From: Bacteroidales bacterium
GTDB lineage: Bacteria; Bacteroidota; Bacteroidia; Bacteroidales; WCHB1-69
Length of the DNA: 64,000 nucleotides
NCBI GenBank assembly: GCA_017438945.1
Contig: JAFRUI010000013.1
Location: forward strand, 122,665-186,664
Direction of reading: 5' to 3'
Below, piece after piece: positions 35,114 to 46,200 of this stretch. Within the stretch, counting starts at the first letter, position 1, and every line of letters starts with the position of its first letter. The notes below the pieces were generated by a model. That model worked only from the letters and a program-made list of their open reading frames with translations, was not told the origin of the DNA and did not search any database. The position numbers and the translations under genes are program-made.

Positions 35114-36478
35114 TTACTCCTTGTACCATTTCACCTTCAGCGACACGAACATCAGCACTGCCAAAATCACAAAGATGCCGAGACTGCCGAACAATAAGGC
35201 GTAGGTCTCCATCTGGAGCAGCACGTACATGAAGACGTAGAGCAGGAGCAGCAGGGCACCCACCATCAGCGCGGTCTTGCGGATTTTCAGGATGCCCGCC
35301 AAGTAGCCCGTGATCAGCACGATGGTCATCAGCATGGCGATAAGGTACGACCAGAGGAAGGGGATGTGCTCGCTGAACGAGAGCAACAGCGTGTAGAACA
35401 CCAGCAACGCGGCACCGATGAGCAGATACTGTACCGGGTGGATGGGCGTCTGCCGGCGGTACTCTACGAAAAAGACCGTGGCGAAGGTGAGGAAGATGAA
35501 CAGGTAGGCGTACTTCACGGTTCGCGTGGTCTGCTGGTACTGCAGTACAGGCACCTTCATCATCACCCCGAACTCGTTCTTCTTCATGCTTACGCTGTGC
35601 GAGCCCCCGTCGCCGTAGTCCACCCATTGGGTCACCGACTGCCCGAAGTCGCGGTTGAGTGCCAGCACTTTCCACGTCGAGGTGAACCCGCTGTCCGTCA
35701 CCGTGCGCTCGTCCGGCAGGAAGTTGCCCTGGAAGCTCGGCGTGGCGCAGTTGGAGGTCAGCTGCACGGAGGTGCTGTTGCCCACCGGCAGGAACATCAG
35801 AGACTCCGAACCCTTCAGCGACAGCCGCACGGAATAGGTCGCGGATACCGAATCTTGCATCTCTCTTACCGGCACGCGGCAGCACAGCACCGAGCCCAAT
35901 TCCTCGTCCTTGTCGGACTTCATCGTGTACTCCTCCCCGTTCAGTCGCAGCACCACGTTCTCCGAGAGTCCCCGAAAGTCGCTCAGCGAAAGCAGCACCT
36001 CCGCCTTCGAGATATCATAGACGGAATCCACATATTCCGACAGATTTGGCAGTTGCAGACTGCCGTCCAATGTCAGATCCGCGGTATAGACGGTCACGTC
36101 GAAGTTGCCGCGATGCCGTTTCTTCGTCTTCACGTCGCCCTTCACCTGCAAGGATTCGGGCAAGAGATAAACATCCTTGTGGTAGTTTTTGCCGGGGATG
36201 CGCACCACCGGCCCGATCACCCGCTGTGGGGTGCTCCACATCTGCTCTACCTCTTTCTCCGCCTCCACCTGGGTCGCGTTCCGTTCGTTTACCACATGTA
36301 GGATGATTTGCTGTGGAATGAGTAGAATAAGGCTGATGAGCCCGATAAGGAGAAGTTTCAACAGCATGCGGTCGCTGCGCTTCATTCTTGATTTTTCCTG
36401 CGTGGCAGGCTTTGTTTGTTCTGTTTGCGGTGTCGTCACCGCGGTTGTCGTTTCTGTTGTTTTTGTTTCTGTTGTCAT
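35114..36478 (-). CDS. creD: CreD-family inner membrane protein
   Basis: The 454-residue protein starts with a Thr/Glu/Gln-rich tail (~1-32). A transmembrane helix follows (LLLIGLISLILLIPQQIIL), then a periplasmic domain with QVEAEKEVEQMWSTPQRVIGP and VVRIPGK, and five to six C-terminal helices beginning at YAYLFIFLTFATVFFVEY. This is the CreD layout. CreD is linked to envelope stress and beta-lactam response in other bacteria, but its activity is unknown. It lies 237 bp downstream of a winged-helix regulator gene; the gap holds a likely operator at 36678-36698. Confidence 0.85.
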   Translation of the reverse strand: MTTETKTTETTTAVTTPQTEQTKPATQEKSRMKRSDRMLLKLLLIGLISLILLIPQQIILHVVNERNATQVEAEKEVEQMWSTPQRVIGPVVRIPGKNYHKDVYLLPESLQVKGDVKTKKRHRGNFDVTVYTADLTLDGSLQLPNLSEYVDSVYDISKAEVLLSLSDFRGLSENVVLRLNGEEYTMKSDKDEELGSVLCCRVPVREMQDSVSATYSVRLSLKGSESLMFLPVGNSTSVQLTSNCATPSFQGNFLPDERTVTDSGFTSTWKVLALNRDFGQSVTQWVDYGDGGSHSVSMKKNEFGVMMKVPVLQYQQTTRTVKYAYLFIFLTFATVFFVEYRRQTPIHPVQYLLIGAALLVFYTLLLSFSEHIPFLWSYLIAMLMTIVLITGYLAGILKIRKTALMVGALLLLLYVFMYVLLQMETYALLFGSLGIFVILAVLMFVSLKVKWYKE

Positions 36479-36545
36479 ATTTTTGGATTTTTGGTGAATA
36501 ATATCGAATGTACGTTCATTGTATCATCATATCCTCGTCATTCGA

Positions 36546-36603
36546 CCCAGGGTTGCGGCCAGAGGCCTTACCCTGGGCTACCGAGCTCTTGTCCCTCCGG
36601 GAC
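36546..36603. repeat. Intergenic palindromic element (CCCAGGGT/ACCCTGGG) plus small GTCCC/GGGAC hairpin
   Basis: The outer arms CCCAGGGT (36546-36553) and ACCCTGGG (36570-36577) enclose an inner GGCC-AGA-GGCC palindrome. A second small inverted repeat, GTCCC-TCC-GGGAC, follows at 36591-36603. It lies in the 237-bp gap upstream of creD and resembles mobile intergenic repeats of Bacteroidota. Confidence 0.65.
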
Positions 36604-36677
36604 TGCTTAAGGAATTATGTTTCATATATATAGGGGGTGTCGTCATAAACTGCTAACTGCTAATTACCAACCACAAT

Positions 36678-36698
36678 AAAGTACTTTGCGCTACAAAG
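36678..36698. promoter_or_regulatory. Candidate operator upstream of creD
   Basis: AAAGTACTTTGCGCT followed by ACAAAG is identical at 20 of 21 positions to 37744-37764. The arms CTTTG/CAAAG form an inverted repeat. On the minus strand a weak -7-like AAACTTTG overlaps it. It is probably bound by the winged-helix protein encoded at 36716-37015. Confidence 0.5.
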
Positions 36699-36715
36699 TT
36701 TTACGCCAAAAAAAA

Positions 36716-37015
36716 TTAGCCTCGGCATTCCTTCAAAAAGCGTTCCATCGCGTCGATGTGGGCGGCGAAGGCGTTTCTGCCCGACTCCGTGACGATATAG
36801 GTGGTATTCGGTTTGCGACCCACGAATTTCTTCTCGCAGCGGAGGTAGCCGGCCTCCTCCAAGCTGCGGGTATGGCTTGCCAGGTTGCCGTCGGTGAGCT
36901 CCAACAGTGACTTCAGGGTGGCAAAATCCGCCGAACCGTTGGCCACCAGCACCGACATGATGCCCAAGCGAATCTTGCTCTCGAAAACCTTATTTAACCC
37001 ATCTATAATCGCCAT
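36716..37015 (-). CDS. Winged-helix transcriptional regulator (HTH_34 type)
   Basis: The 99-residue protein has a single winged-helix DNA-binding domain. Helices include KVFESKIRLGIMSVLV and DFATLKSLLELTDGNLASH, the recognition helix runs into TRSLEEAGYL, and the wing is KKFVGRKPNTTYIVTESG. This is the short MarR/HTH_34 type common in Bacteroidota beside membrane-protein genes. It lies between a membrane-protein gene and creD, and two matching inverted repeats flank this cluster's transcription starts. Confidence 0.85.
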   Translation of the reverse strand: MAIIDGLNKVFESKIRLGIMSVLVANGSADFATLKSLLELTDGNLASHTRSLEEAGYLRCEKKFVGRKPNTTYIVTESGRNAFAAHIDAMERFLKECRG

Positions 37016-37094
37016 ATCAATTCAAATCCAAATATTATCAAACAAACCACTACTTTACTTACCCCTTTAACTGCTAACTACTAACTGCTAACTC

Positions 37095-37736
37095 TTATTT
37101 CTTCCGATCAAACATGATGACGTAAAGGATACCGAAGAGAATGTGCATCACACTGAAACCGACAAACCAGAACAGCAGCGCGTGCGACATGGTGAAGCAA
37201 TCGATGATGCCGAGAATCAGCTCCGCATAACCGAGGTAGCGAAGGATAGGGTAGGTGTAATGGCTGCAGTTGACCAATGCGAGGCCGTAGAAGAGCAGCA
37301 TAATGGAGGAGGTGAGCCCGTAGTGTCCCTGCATAACCAAGGCCATGCTGAGCAGACCGCCCGCCGCCAGCGGGATGAAGAAATCGAGCGACATTTGGAC
37401 CGTCCGCTTCTCAAAGGCGAAACGCAGGTTGTGCCGTTTGGACTTCACGATGGCAAAGATGAAAAGCGTGAGCAGCGACAACGCAAGCAGCCCGATGGCG
37501 ATCAACGCGGCGATGCGGATGCGCGAAGGGGTGTTCAGGTTGGCGAACTGATGCAGATTTTCGAAGTCGGGGAGCCAATTTCCCACTCCGATCACTGCAG
37601 CCGCCATCGCGGATGCGACCGCCGCATACAAGCCGATTATAATGATGGACCATCCGCTAATCGCCTGAAAGCGTGATGATTTGCTCATCATTTCACGGAT
37701 GTCGTTCAGTGTCTGTCTGACCTCTTTTTCTTCCAT
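37095..37736 (-). CDS. Membrane protein of the regulator-creD cluster
   Basis: The 213-residue protein starts MEEKEVRQTLNDIREMMSKS, an amphipathic cytoplasmic helix. About six transmembrane helices follow in two groups (ISGWSIIIIGLYAAVASAMA ... IAALIAIGLLALSLLTLFIF; then four from LDFFIPLAAGGLLSMALV). I recognise no named family. The frame extends to 37895, but the promoter at 37760-37767 fixes the ATG at 37736. Its stop is 79 bp before the regulator's ATG on the same strand. It may sense membrane state or act as the partner of the regulator. Confidence 0.65.
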   Translation of the reverse strand: MEEKEVRQTLNDIREMMSKSSRFQAISGWSIIIIGLYAAVASAMAAAVIGVGNWLPDFENLHQFANLNTPSRIRIAALIAIGLLALSLLTLFIFAIVKSKRHNLRFAFEKRTVQMSLDFFIPLAAGGLLSMALVMQGHYGLTSSIMLLFYGLALVNCSHYTYPILRYLGYAELILGIIDCFTMSHALLFWFVGFSVMHILFGILYVIMFDRKK

Positions 37737-37743
37737 AATCTTA

Positions 37744-37767
37744 AAAGTACTTTGCGCTGCAAAGATA
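37744..37767 (-). promoter_or_regulatory. -7 promoter element overlapping a candidate operator
   Basis: The minus strand carries TATCTTTG (37767-37760), 23 bp upstream of the ATG. It overlaps the inverted repeat CTTTGC-GCT-GCAAAG (37750-37764), part of a 21-bp element repeated upstream of creD. A protein bound there would block RNA polymerase. Confidence 0.55.
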
Positions 37768-37839
37768 CATTTTTTTTGATATGGCACACATTCTGAAATT
37801 TTTTTTGTAGCCGACGCTTCCCAGCATCGCAAAGAATTA

Positions 37840-38472
37840 CTACCGCAACGACCGCACCTCAACATTATCGGCATTGAAGTAGTCCAGCTCGACACACCTC
37901 AAGCGCCGCTTATGGTCAAAACTGAAAATAATATGTGTGCGTCTCCCTTCGTCTGTATAGAACCACAATGCGGTGAATTGCCTGTGCCTACAATGTCTAA
38001 ATTTATAATTATACGGAGCCATGCATTCGGGACCGAACTCTATAGTATCCGTGATGTTGAATGCCTTGATAAAATCATCCAGGGTGGTATTATACGAAAG
38101 GAATAATCCAACATCTCCCAAAGAGAGAAAACTACCGCGCGCCAACTTGAAATCCAAATAACGAAGCCGTATATTCCCTTCATTGTCAGAAAGATATGTA
38201 ACATGTTTCTTCTTTTCATGAATCCAATTCACCCGATAAACATATATCGCAGTATCCTCGATGGTCCACGGATAATATTTGAGTTCAAAATTAAAAGTCC
38301 CATAGCACCACTTGCCCTTTCCGTCAAAAACAAACGGAAGATCAGCGAGTTTACCGATGACCGGGACAGAAGACCAGATTTGTCCGATGTGAATGGTGTC
38401 CGACTGCGCAAAAGAAGACACACTCCATAAGATGACCGATAAAACCGAAAACATCCTTTTCACTGAAACCAT
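37840..38472 (-). CDS. Exported protein of unknown function
   Basis: The 210-residue product begins MVSVKRMFSVLSVILWSVSSFAQ, a signal peptide cleaved near FAQ-S. The mature part is aromatic and beta-rich (DLPFVFDGKGKWCYGTFNFEL; IYVYRVNWIHEKKKHVTYL). It ends with HIIFSFDHKRRLRCVELDYF. It has no recognisable domain and four Cys in the mature region. ATG 38472 is chosen because a TATTTTTG promoter element (minus strand, 38491-38498) overlaps the longer frame. Confidence 0.6.
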   Translation of the reverse strand: MVSVKRMFSVLSVILWSVSSFAQSDTIHIGQIWSSVPVIGKLADLPFVFDGKGKWCYGTFNFELKYYPWTIEDTAIYVYRVNWIHEKKKHVTYLSDNEGNIRLRYLDFKLARGSFLSLGDVGLFLSYNTTLDDFIKAFNITDTIEFGPECMAPYNYKFRHCRHRQFTALWFYTDEGRRTHIIFSFDHKRRLRCVELDYFNADNVEVRSLR

Positions 38473-38490
38473 ACGAACAATTTTAGTCCA

Positions 38491-38498
38491 CAAAAATA
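38491..38498 (-). promoter_or_regulatory. -7 promoter element for the exported protein gene
   Basis: The minus strand reads TATTTTTG (TAnnTTTG), 18 bp upstream of the ATG at 38472. Confidence 0.5.
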
Positions 38499-38533
38499 CA
38501 AAAAATCCCCCACCCTCCCATTCTTAATTCTTC

Positions 38534-38570
38534 ATAAAAAAAGCGGCCAGGAAGCTCGCTCCCAGCCGCT
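38534..38570 (-). terminator. Rho-independent terminator of the rpoBC-DUF3467 unit
   Basis: On the minus strand AGCGGC and GCCGCT arms enclose an inner GGGAG/CTTCC stem and are followed by seven T residues. It lies 34 bp after the DUF3467 stop. Confidence 0.88.
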
Positions 38571-38603
38571 ACAAAATTTATAAAAAAGTTGAACGTAGTC
38601 TGT

Positions 38604-38909
38604 TTATGCCAGACCGCCGCCGCTCATGAACGGAGGCATCTGGTTCGGACGATCCTGAATGGCACCGAACTGCTCCTCGTACTTGGAAACATTGTCCTGC
38701 AACGCACGGAGCAGCCTTTTGGCATTCACCGGAGTCATAATCACGCGAGAACGTACAACAGCCTTCGGAATGCCTGGGGACAAAGCGGCGAAATCCACGA
38801 AAAATTCGTTCTCAGAATGAGAAAGGATAGCTAAATTGGAATATACACCCTTCGCAACTTCCTCACTGATACTCAAATCCATTTTCTGTTCTTTCTTATC
38901 TTCTGCCAT
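38604..38909 (-). CDS. DUF3467 protein
   Basis: The 101-residue protein begins MAEDKKEQKMDLSISEEVAKGVYSN after a short charged leader. It contains NLAILSHSENEFFVDFA and NAKRLLRALQDNVSKYEEQFG, typical of DUF3467. The tail is Pro/Gly-rich. The function is unknown. It follows rpoC by 38 bp and is ended by a strong terminator, so it is the last gene of the RNA polymerase operon. This neighbourhood is common in Bacteroidota and suggests an RNA-polymerase-linked role, which is inference. Confidence 0.85.
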   Translation of the reverse strand: MAEDKKEQKMDLSISEEVAKGVYSNLAILSHSENEFFVDFAALSPGIPKAVVRSRVIMTPVNAKRLLRALQDNVSKYEEQFGAIQDRPNQMPPFMSGGGLA

Positions 38910-38943
38910 AAAATTATGAATTATGCATTATGAATTATGAATT
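38910..38943. repeat. AATTATG-type simple repeat
   Basis: Repeated ATTATGAATTATG/CATTATG units fill the 38-bp gap between rpoC and the DUF3467 gene. Confidence 0.6.
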
Positions 38944-38947
38944 AATA

Positions 38948-41900
38948 CTATTCCTCCTCTTTCGAAGCCATCAAAGATTCGTACTCTTCCTTCGAGCCAA
39001 CCTCGATGTTCTGGTAAGCGCGGATACCCGTACCTGCCGGAATCTTCTGGCCGACAATGACGTTCTCCTTCATACCGATCAGGCTGTCGGATTTGGCATT
39101 GATAGCGGCCTCGGTCAGCACCTTCGTCGTCTCCTGGAAGGATGCGGCGGAGATGAAGCTGTGAGTCTGCAGAGAAGCGCGGGTAATACCTTGCAGAATC
39201 GGTTTACCAGTAGCCGGACGTGCGTCGCGGGTCACCACTAAGCGCAAGTCTTTACGTTTCAGCATGGAATTCACGTCACGCAACTTCTTGGCGGAGATAA
39301 TCTGACCTTTGCGGACAGAATCGGAATCACCGGCATCCTCGACCACCTTCTTATCCCAGATCTGGTCGTTCTCTTCCTGGAAGTCAATCTTATTGATGAG
39401 TTCGCCTTGCAGGAACTTGGTGTCACCCGGATCCTCAATCTCCATCTTGCGCATCATCTGACGCACAATGACTTCGAAGTGCTTGTCGTTGATCTTCACA
39501 CCTTGCAGACGATACACTTCCTGGATTTCATTGATGATGTACTCTTGCACCTTCTGAGCACCCTTGATGTTCAAGATGTCAACAGGCGTCAGAGAACCTT
39601 CGGACAGCGGTGTACCAGCCTTCACGAAGTCGTTCTCCTGAGCCAGAATCTGCTTGGAAGTCGGGATGAGGTAGGTCTTGGCACCCTCGCCGGAATCCAC
39701 ACGCGGAGTGATCTTCACCACACGGTTACCACGTTTCAGCTTCTTCTCGAAGGAAACGACACCGTCGATTTCAGACACCACGGCAGGATCGCTGGGGTTA
39801 CGGGCCTCGAACAGCTCGGTCACGCGCGGCAGACCGCCCGTGATATCGCCAGACTTACCGAAGGAACGCAGGATCTTAACCAGAATTTCACCGGAATCAA
39901 TAACCTGACCCTCTTCCACAGCCAAACGAGCACCCACAGGAACGTCGAAGCTCTTGATGATGTCACCATCCTCATCGACAATGTTAATACCAGGATTCTT
40001 CGTCTTCAGACGGCTCTCAATAATCACCTTGTCGTGAATATTGGTCTGTTCGTCAGTTTCCACACGGTAAGTAACACCCTCGATAATATCGTTGAACTGC
40101 ACCTTACCAGCCACATCGGACAAAATCACGGCATTGAACGGATCCCAATCAGCGATCAGGGCACCCTTCTTGATGCTGTCACCATGCTTATAGTACAGGT
40201 TCGAACCGTAGGGCACGTTCGCAGAAGAAAGGGCCACACCGGTCTTCACATCGATAATCTTGATTTCAGCAGTACGGCCGATGACCTTGTAGTAGAATTT
40301 ACCTGTATCGTCGGTTTTTTCCAAAGCACGGAGCTCATCGATGCTTAGCACACCATCGTAAGAAGCGATGATGCTGCTGTTGGCGGCCACATTACCGGCC
40401 ACACCACCGACGTGGAACGTACGCAGGGTCAGCTGGGTACCAGGCTCACCAATAGACTGTGCGGCAATGACACCGACAGCCTCACCAATCTGCACCATTT
40501 TGCCCGTTGCCAGGTTACGGCCATAGCACTTCTGGCAGATACCGTGCTTGGACTCGCAGGTAGGCACCGAACGAATTTCCACCTCCTCGATGGGAGAATC
40601 CTCGATAATCTGACAATATTTCTCGGTCAACTCCTCACCGGCTTTGATAATCAGTTCGCCGGTCTGGGGATGATAAACGTCATGCAATGTCACACGACCC
40701 AACAAGCGGTCGTACAACGTCTCCACTACTTCTTCGTTGTTCTTCAACGCGCTCACGGTCATACCGCGCAACGTGCCGCAGTCCTCCTCATTGATAATCA
40801 CATCGTGGGAGACATCGACCAGACGACGGGTCAGATAACCTGCGTCAGCGGTCTTCAATGCGGTATCAGCCAAACCCTTACGAGCACCGTGCGTGGAGAT
40901 AAAGTACTCTTGCACGGAAAGGCCTTCCTTGAAGTTGGACAAAATGGGGTTCTCGATAATCTCGCCGCCGGAGGAGCCAGCCTTACTAGGCTTTGCCATC
41001 AGACCACGCATACCGGACAGCTGACGAATTTGCTCCGCAGAACCACGGGCACCGGAGTCACGCATCATGTGCACTGGGTTGAAGCCCTGACGGTCTTCCT
41101 CAATCTCCTTCATGAGGATCTTGGACAGACGGGCGTTGCACTGTGACCACACATCAATCACCTGGTTGTAACGCTCGGTGTTGGTGATGAAACCCATATT
41201 GTAGTTCATGGTGATTTCATCGACCTGGGCGTTAGCCTCGGCAATCAACTTCGGTTTCTCGGCAGGCACAATCACATCACCGAGGTTGAACGACATACCG
41301 CCTTCGTAAGCCATACGGTAACCAAGGGTCATGATGTCGTCAAGGAACTGGGTACAGGATTTGTTACCGCACTTAATGAGCACGTCGCCGATGATATCGC
41401 GCAACGCCTTCTTAGTGAGCAACATATTGATATAGCCATACTCTTTCGGCACCACTTGGTTGAACATCACGCGACCCACAGTGGTATCGACGATCTTCTT
41501 GGTACCCTGCCCGTCAATATCGACGCGGCATTTGATTTTGGCATTCAAATGGATTTTCTTTTCGTTATAGGCAATCATCACCTCTTCCGGTCCGTAGAAG
41601 ATGCCGCCTTCACCGGGAACCTTGTGGTCAGGTGTGGAGGGCAGCTCCTTCGTGATGTAGTACAGACCGAGCACCATGTCTTGTGAAGGCACGGTCACGG
41701 GCGCACCGTTAGCCGGGTTGAGGATGTTGTGAGATGCCATCATCAACATCTGGGCCTCCATGATAGCTGCGTTGCCCAGCGGCACGTGCACGGCCATCTG
41801 GTCACCGTCGAAGTCGGCGTTGAATGCCGTACAGCACAACGGGTGCAGACGGATAGCCTTACCTTCCACCAGTCTCGGCTGGAAAGCCTGGATACCCAGA

Positions 41901-43234
41901 CGGTGCAACGTAGGAGCACGGTTCAGCAATACAGGGTGACCCTTCAGGATGTTTTCGAGGATTTCCCATACAACGGGATCCTTGCGATCCACAATCTTCT
42001 TCGCGGACTTCACCGTCTTCACGATGCCTCTTTCGAGGATTTTGCGGATAACGAACGGTTTGAACAGCTCGGCTGCCATGTCTTTCGGCAGACCGCACTC
42101 ATTGAGGTGCAAGTCAGGACCGACGACGATAACGGAACGGCCGGAGTAGTCCACACGTTTACCGAGCAAGTTCTGACGGAAACGACCTTGTTTACCCTTC
42201 AAGCTGTCGGAGAGGGACTTCAACGCACGGTTGGATTCCGTTCTCACGGCACTGGATTTCTTGGAGTTATCGAACAGAGAGTCAACAGCTTCCTGCAGCA
42301 TACGTTTCTCATTGCGCATGATGACATCAGGAGCTTTGATCTCCATGAGGCGTTTCAGACGATTATTGCGGATGATGACACGACGATAGAGGTCGTTCAA
42401 GTCGGAGGTGGCGAAACGACCGCCATCCAACGGCACCAAAGGACGCAACTCCGGCGGAATCACCGGTACGGTCTTCACAATCATACGCTCAGGACGGTTG
42501 TCGGCACGCTTACGGCTGTCGCGGAACGCTTCAAACACATGCAGACGTTTCAACAGGTCTTTCTTACGCTGCTGGGAAGTCTCACGGTTGGCACGGTCGC
42601 GCAACTCGTATGACTCGGCATCCAGATCCACTTTGCACAACAAGTCGTACAAAGCTTCCGCACCCATCTTGGCGATGAACTTGTTGGGATCCGTGTCCTC
42701 TAACAGACGGTTTTCAGAAGGCAACTTATCAACCAGTTCGAAATACTCCTCTTCATTGAGCAGCTTTCCTCTCTTAATCTCATCGCTTTCCATGATACCG
42801 CCTTGGATCACGATATATTTCTCGTAATATACCACGGCTTCCACTTCCTTTGTTGCAAGACCCAAAAGAGCACCAATCTTGTTCGGAAGGGATTTGAAGA
42901 ACCAGATGTGCGCTACAGGGACCACCAGCTGGATATGTCCCATGCGCTCACGACGAACCTTGCGTTCTGTGACTTCCACACCGCAACGGTCGCAGATGAC
43001 ACCCTTGTAACGGATTCTCTTATACTTTCCGCAGTGACATTCCCAGTCCTTCATCGGACCGAAAATCTTCTCACAGAACAAGCCGTCGCGTTCTGGCTTC
43101 AGCGTTCTGTAGTTGATGGTTTCGGGTTTCAACACCTCGCCGTGCGACTGCTCGAGAATCGTCTCGGGAGAAGCCAGGCTAATGGTTATCTTATGAAACT
43201 CCTTACGGGTATTATTATCTTTTCTGAGAGCCAT
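38948..43234 (-). CDS. rpoC: DNA-directed RNA polymerase subunit beta'
   Basis: The 1,428-residue protein carries the N-terminal zinc site ([20 protein letters not shown]), the Mg-binding catalytic loop [12 protein letters not shown] (~469-480), and the bridge and trigger regions. The second zinc cluster reads [13 protein letters not shown]. It forms the catalytic centre with RpoB. The length fits Bacteroidota RpoC. It starts 22 bp after rpoB and is followed by DUF3467. Confidence 0.99.
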   Translation of the reverse strand: MALRKDNNTRKEFHKITISLASPETILEQSHGEVLKPETINYRTLKPERDGLFCEKIFGPMKDWECHCGKYKRIRYKGVICDRCGVEVTERKVRRERMGHIQLVVPVAHIWFFKSLPNKIGALLGLATKEVEAVVYYEKYIVIQGGIMESDEIKRGKLLNEEEYFELVDKLPSENRLLEDTDPNKFIAKMGAEALYDLLCKVDLDAESYELRDRANRETSQQRKKDLLKRLHVFEAFRDSRKRADNRPERMIVKTVPVIPPELRPLVPLDGGRFATSDLNDLYRRVIIRNNRLKRLMEIKAPDVIMRNEKRMLQEAVDSLFDNSKKSSAVRTESNRALKSLSDSLKGKQGRFRQNLLGKRVDYSGRSVIVVGPDLHLNECGLPKDMAAELFKPFVIRKILERGIVKTVKSAKKIVDRKDPVVWEILENILKGHPVLLNRAPTLHRLGIQAFQPRLVEGKAIRLHPLCCTAFNADFDGDQMAVHVPLGNAAIMEAQMLMMASHNILNPANGAPVTVPSQDMVLGLYYITKELPSTPDHKVPGEGGIFYGPEEVMIAYNEKKIHLNAKIKCRVDIDGQGTKKIVDTTVGRVMFNQVVPKEYGYINMLLTKKALRDIIGDVLIKCGNKSCTQFLDDIMTLGYRMAYEGGMSFNLGDVIVPAEKPKLIAEANAQVDEITMNYNMGFITNTERYNQVIDVWSQCNARLSKILMKEIEEDRQGFNPVHMMRDSGARGSAEQIRQLSGMRGLMAKPSKAGSSGGEIIENPILSNFKEGLSVQEYFISTHGARKGLADTALKTADAGYLTRRLVDVSHDVIINEEDCGTLRGMTVSALKNNEEVVETLYDRLLGRVTLHDVYHPQTGELIIKAGEELTEKYCQIIEDSPIEEVEIRSVPTCESKHGICQKCYGRNLATGKMVQIGEAVGVIAAQSIGEPGTQLTLRTFHVGGVAGNVAANSSIIASYDGVLSIDELRALEKTDDTGKFYYKVIGRTAEIKIIDVKTGVALSSANVPYGSNLYYKHGDSIKKGALIADWDPFNAVILSDVAGKVQFNDIIEGVTYRVETDEQTNIHDKVIIESRLKTKNPGINIVDEDGDIIKSFDVPVGARLAVEEGQVIDSGEILVKILRSFGKSGDITGGLPRVTELFEARNPSDPAVVSEIDGVVSFEKKLKRGNRVVKITPRVDSGEGAKTYLIPTSKQILAQENDFVKAGTPLSEGSLTPVDILNIKGAQKVQEYIINEIQEVYRLQGVKINDKHFEVIVRQMMRKMEIEDPGDTKFLQGELINKIDFQEENDQIWDKKVVEDAGDSDSVRKGQIISAKKLRDVNSMLKRKDLRLVVTRDARPATGKPILQGITRASLQTHSFISAASFQETTKVLTEAAINAKSDSLIGMKENVIVGQKIPAGTGIRAYQNIEVGSKEEYESLMASKEEE

Positions 43235-43256
43235 TTTCTTTCAGATGTTTATATTT

Positions 43257-46200
43257 CTATTCAAATTTAATATCCAAGCACAAACCGCGCAACTCATTGA
43301 CCAGCACATTAAAGGACTCCGGAATACCTGCGACGGGCATATTGTCGCCCTTCACGATGGCCTCGTAAGCCTTGGCTCTGCCGACCACATCATCCGACTT
43401 GACCGTCAGAATCTCTTGCAGCACGTTCGCGGCGCCGTAAGCCTCGATGGCCCACACCTCCATCTCACCGAAACGCTGACCACCAAACTGGGCTTTACCG
43501 CCAAGGGGTTGTTGCGTGATCAAGGAGTACGGTCCGATAGAACGGGCGTGCATCTTGTCATCGACCATATGGTGCAGTTTCAGGTAGTAGATGTAACCCA
43601 CCGTCGCTTTCTGATGGAACGGCTCGCCCGTTTCACCATCGTAAAGCTGGGTGCTGCCGTTCTCCGGCAATCCGGCCTCACGAAGAAGAGCATTGATCTG
43701 GTCGAGTGAAGCGCCGTCGAAAATCGGGGTGGCGTACTTCACACCGGTGTTCTTGCCTGCCCAAGCCAAAATGGTCTCGTAAATCTGACCGAGGTTCATA
43801 CGGGAAGGCACACCCAGCGGGTTCAACACCACGTCCACAGGACGGCCGTCCTCGAGGAACGGAAGGTCTTCCTGACGCACAATCTTGGCCACACAACCTT
43901 TGTTACCGTGACGACCGGCCATCTTGTCGCCCACACGCAGTTTGCGCTTGTTGGCGACATACACCTTGGCCATTTGCACGATACCGGACGGCAGCTCGGT
44001 GCCGATGGTGGCATCGAAAATCTCGCGCGTGCGGCGGGACTCTATGTCACGAACCTTCACCAAATAATTGCGAATCACCGCTGCAACCATACCGTTCACA
44101 CGGCTGTCGTTGGTCCATTTGGAGACTGAAACAGTCTTGTAATCAATGGTGTTCAACAGCTTCTGGGAGAACTTGGAGCCTTTTTGCACAATCGGTTCCT
44201 TGGTGTCGGCACATATCACATGGGCGACTTTGCCTTCCAAAACCTTGTACAATTTGCTAACCAACACTTCTTTCAAAGCATCCAACTCCACTTGGTATTT
44301 AGCTTTGATTTCCTCTTCGATGTCCTTGTCTTTGGCTTTCGACTTTCTGTCTTTAATCAGTCGGGACATGGACTTCGCGCCGATAACCACGCCACGCATG
44401 GCTGGAGGCGCCTTAAGGGAAGCATCCTTCACATCGCCGGCCTTGTCACCGAAGATGGCACGGAGCAACTTCTCCTCAGGAGTCGGATAGGATTCACCCT
44501 TCGGCGTGATTTTACCGATCAGGATGTCACCCTCTTTCACTTCCGCACCCACACGAATCAAACCGTCTTCGTTCAAGTCCTTGGTCGTCTCGGAAGAAAC
44601 GTTCGGAATGTCGTTGGTCAACACCTCCTGACCGCGTTTCGTGTCGCGGACCTCCAAGGTGAATGACTCAATATGGATTGACGTGTACAGGTCATCCGTC
44701 ACCGCTTTTTCGGAAATCACGACAGCATCCTCGAAGTTGTATCCCTTCCAAGGCATGAACGCCACCATCAGGTTACGTCCAAGGGCCAATTCACCGTTTT
44801 CGGTGGCATAGCCTTCTGTCAAAACATCCCCTTTCTTGACTTTCTGACCTTTCGTCACGATAGGACGCTGGTTGAAACAGGAGTTCTGGTTCGTTCTTCT
44901 GAACTTCAAAAGCTGGTAATTCTTGACATTAGAGTCGAAGCTGACCAACTCTTCTGCATCTGTGCGCTCGTATGCTATTTCAATATGCTGAGCGTCAACA
45001 GATTTCACTACACCAGTACCTTCTGCGAGCAGCACCACGCGGGAGTCTACCGCCACACGGTGTTCCAGACCGGTACCCACAATAGGAGCCTCGGGGCGCA
45101 AAAGCGGCACGGCCTGGCGCATCATGTTGGATCCCATCAACGCACGGTTAGCGTCATCGTTCTCCAGGAACGGGATCAAAGATGCGGCGATTGAAGCAAT
45201 CTGGTTAGGAGCAATGTCGATCAAGTCAATTTCCTCACGCGGCAAGATGGGGTAATCTGCAAGACGGCGGGCTTTCACCTTTTCACCGAGCAGACCGTTC
45301 TCATCCATAGGCGTGTTGGCTTGTGCAATACGTTTGTTGTCCTCTTCCTCTGCCGTCAAGAAAATCGGGGGTTCGTCAAAGCGAACTTGACCGTTCTCCA
45401 CACGTCTGTAAGGAGTCTCGATGAAACCGAGGTCGTTGATGCGGGCGAAAACGCAGAGTGAGGAAATCAAACCGATATTCGGTCCTTCAGGGGTCTCAAT
45501 CGTACAAAGACGACCGTAGTGCGTGTAGTGAACGTCACGCACCTCGAAACCGGCGCGTTCACGGGACAGACCGCCAGGACCCAAGGCTGAAATTCTGCGC
45601 TTGTGCGTGATCTCAGACAACGGGTTGGTTTGGTCCATGAACTGTGACAGCTGGTTCGTTCCGAAGAACGAATTCACCACTGAAGAGAGGGTCTTGGCAT
45701 TGATCAAATCCTGCGGATAGAAGGATTCGTGGTCGCGCACGTTCATCTTTTCACGGATGGTGCGTGCCATACGGTTCAGGCCAAGGCTGAACTGGTTGTA
45801 TAATTGTTCTCCAACGGTACGGACACGTCTGTTGCTCAAGTGGTCGATATCATCGACTTCCGTCTTAGAGTTGATCAGTTCGACCAAATAACGGATAATG
45901 GAGATGATATCCTCGTTGGTGAGCACGCCCGTTTCCATCGGGATGTTCAAATTCAGTTTTTTGTTGATACGGTAGCGTCCCACTTCGCCGAGGTCATAGC
46001 GTTTCTCGGAGAAGAAGAGCTTGTCAAGAGTGGCGCGCGCTGTTTCCTCATCGGGGGCCTGAGTGCTCTTGAGCTGCATGTAGATATACTCGATGGCTTG
46101 TTTGCCCGAGTTGGTCGGATCTTTCTGCAATGTGTTGAAAATCACAGAATAGTCAACCTGTTTCTCATCTTGTTTGTGGAAGAGAACCGTTTTGATATTC

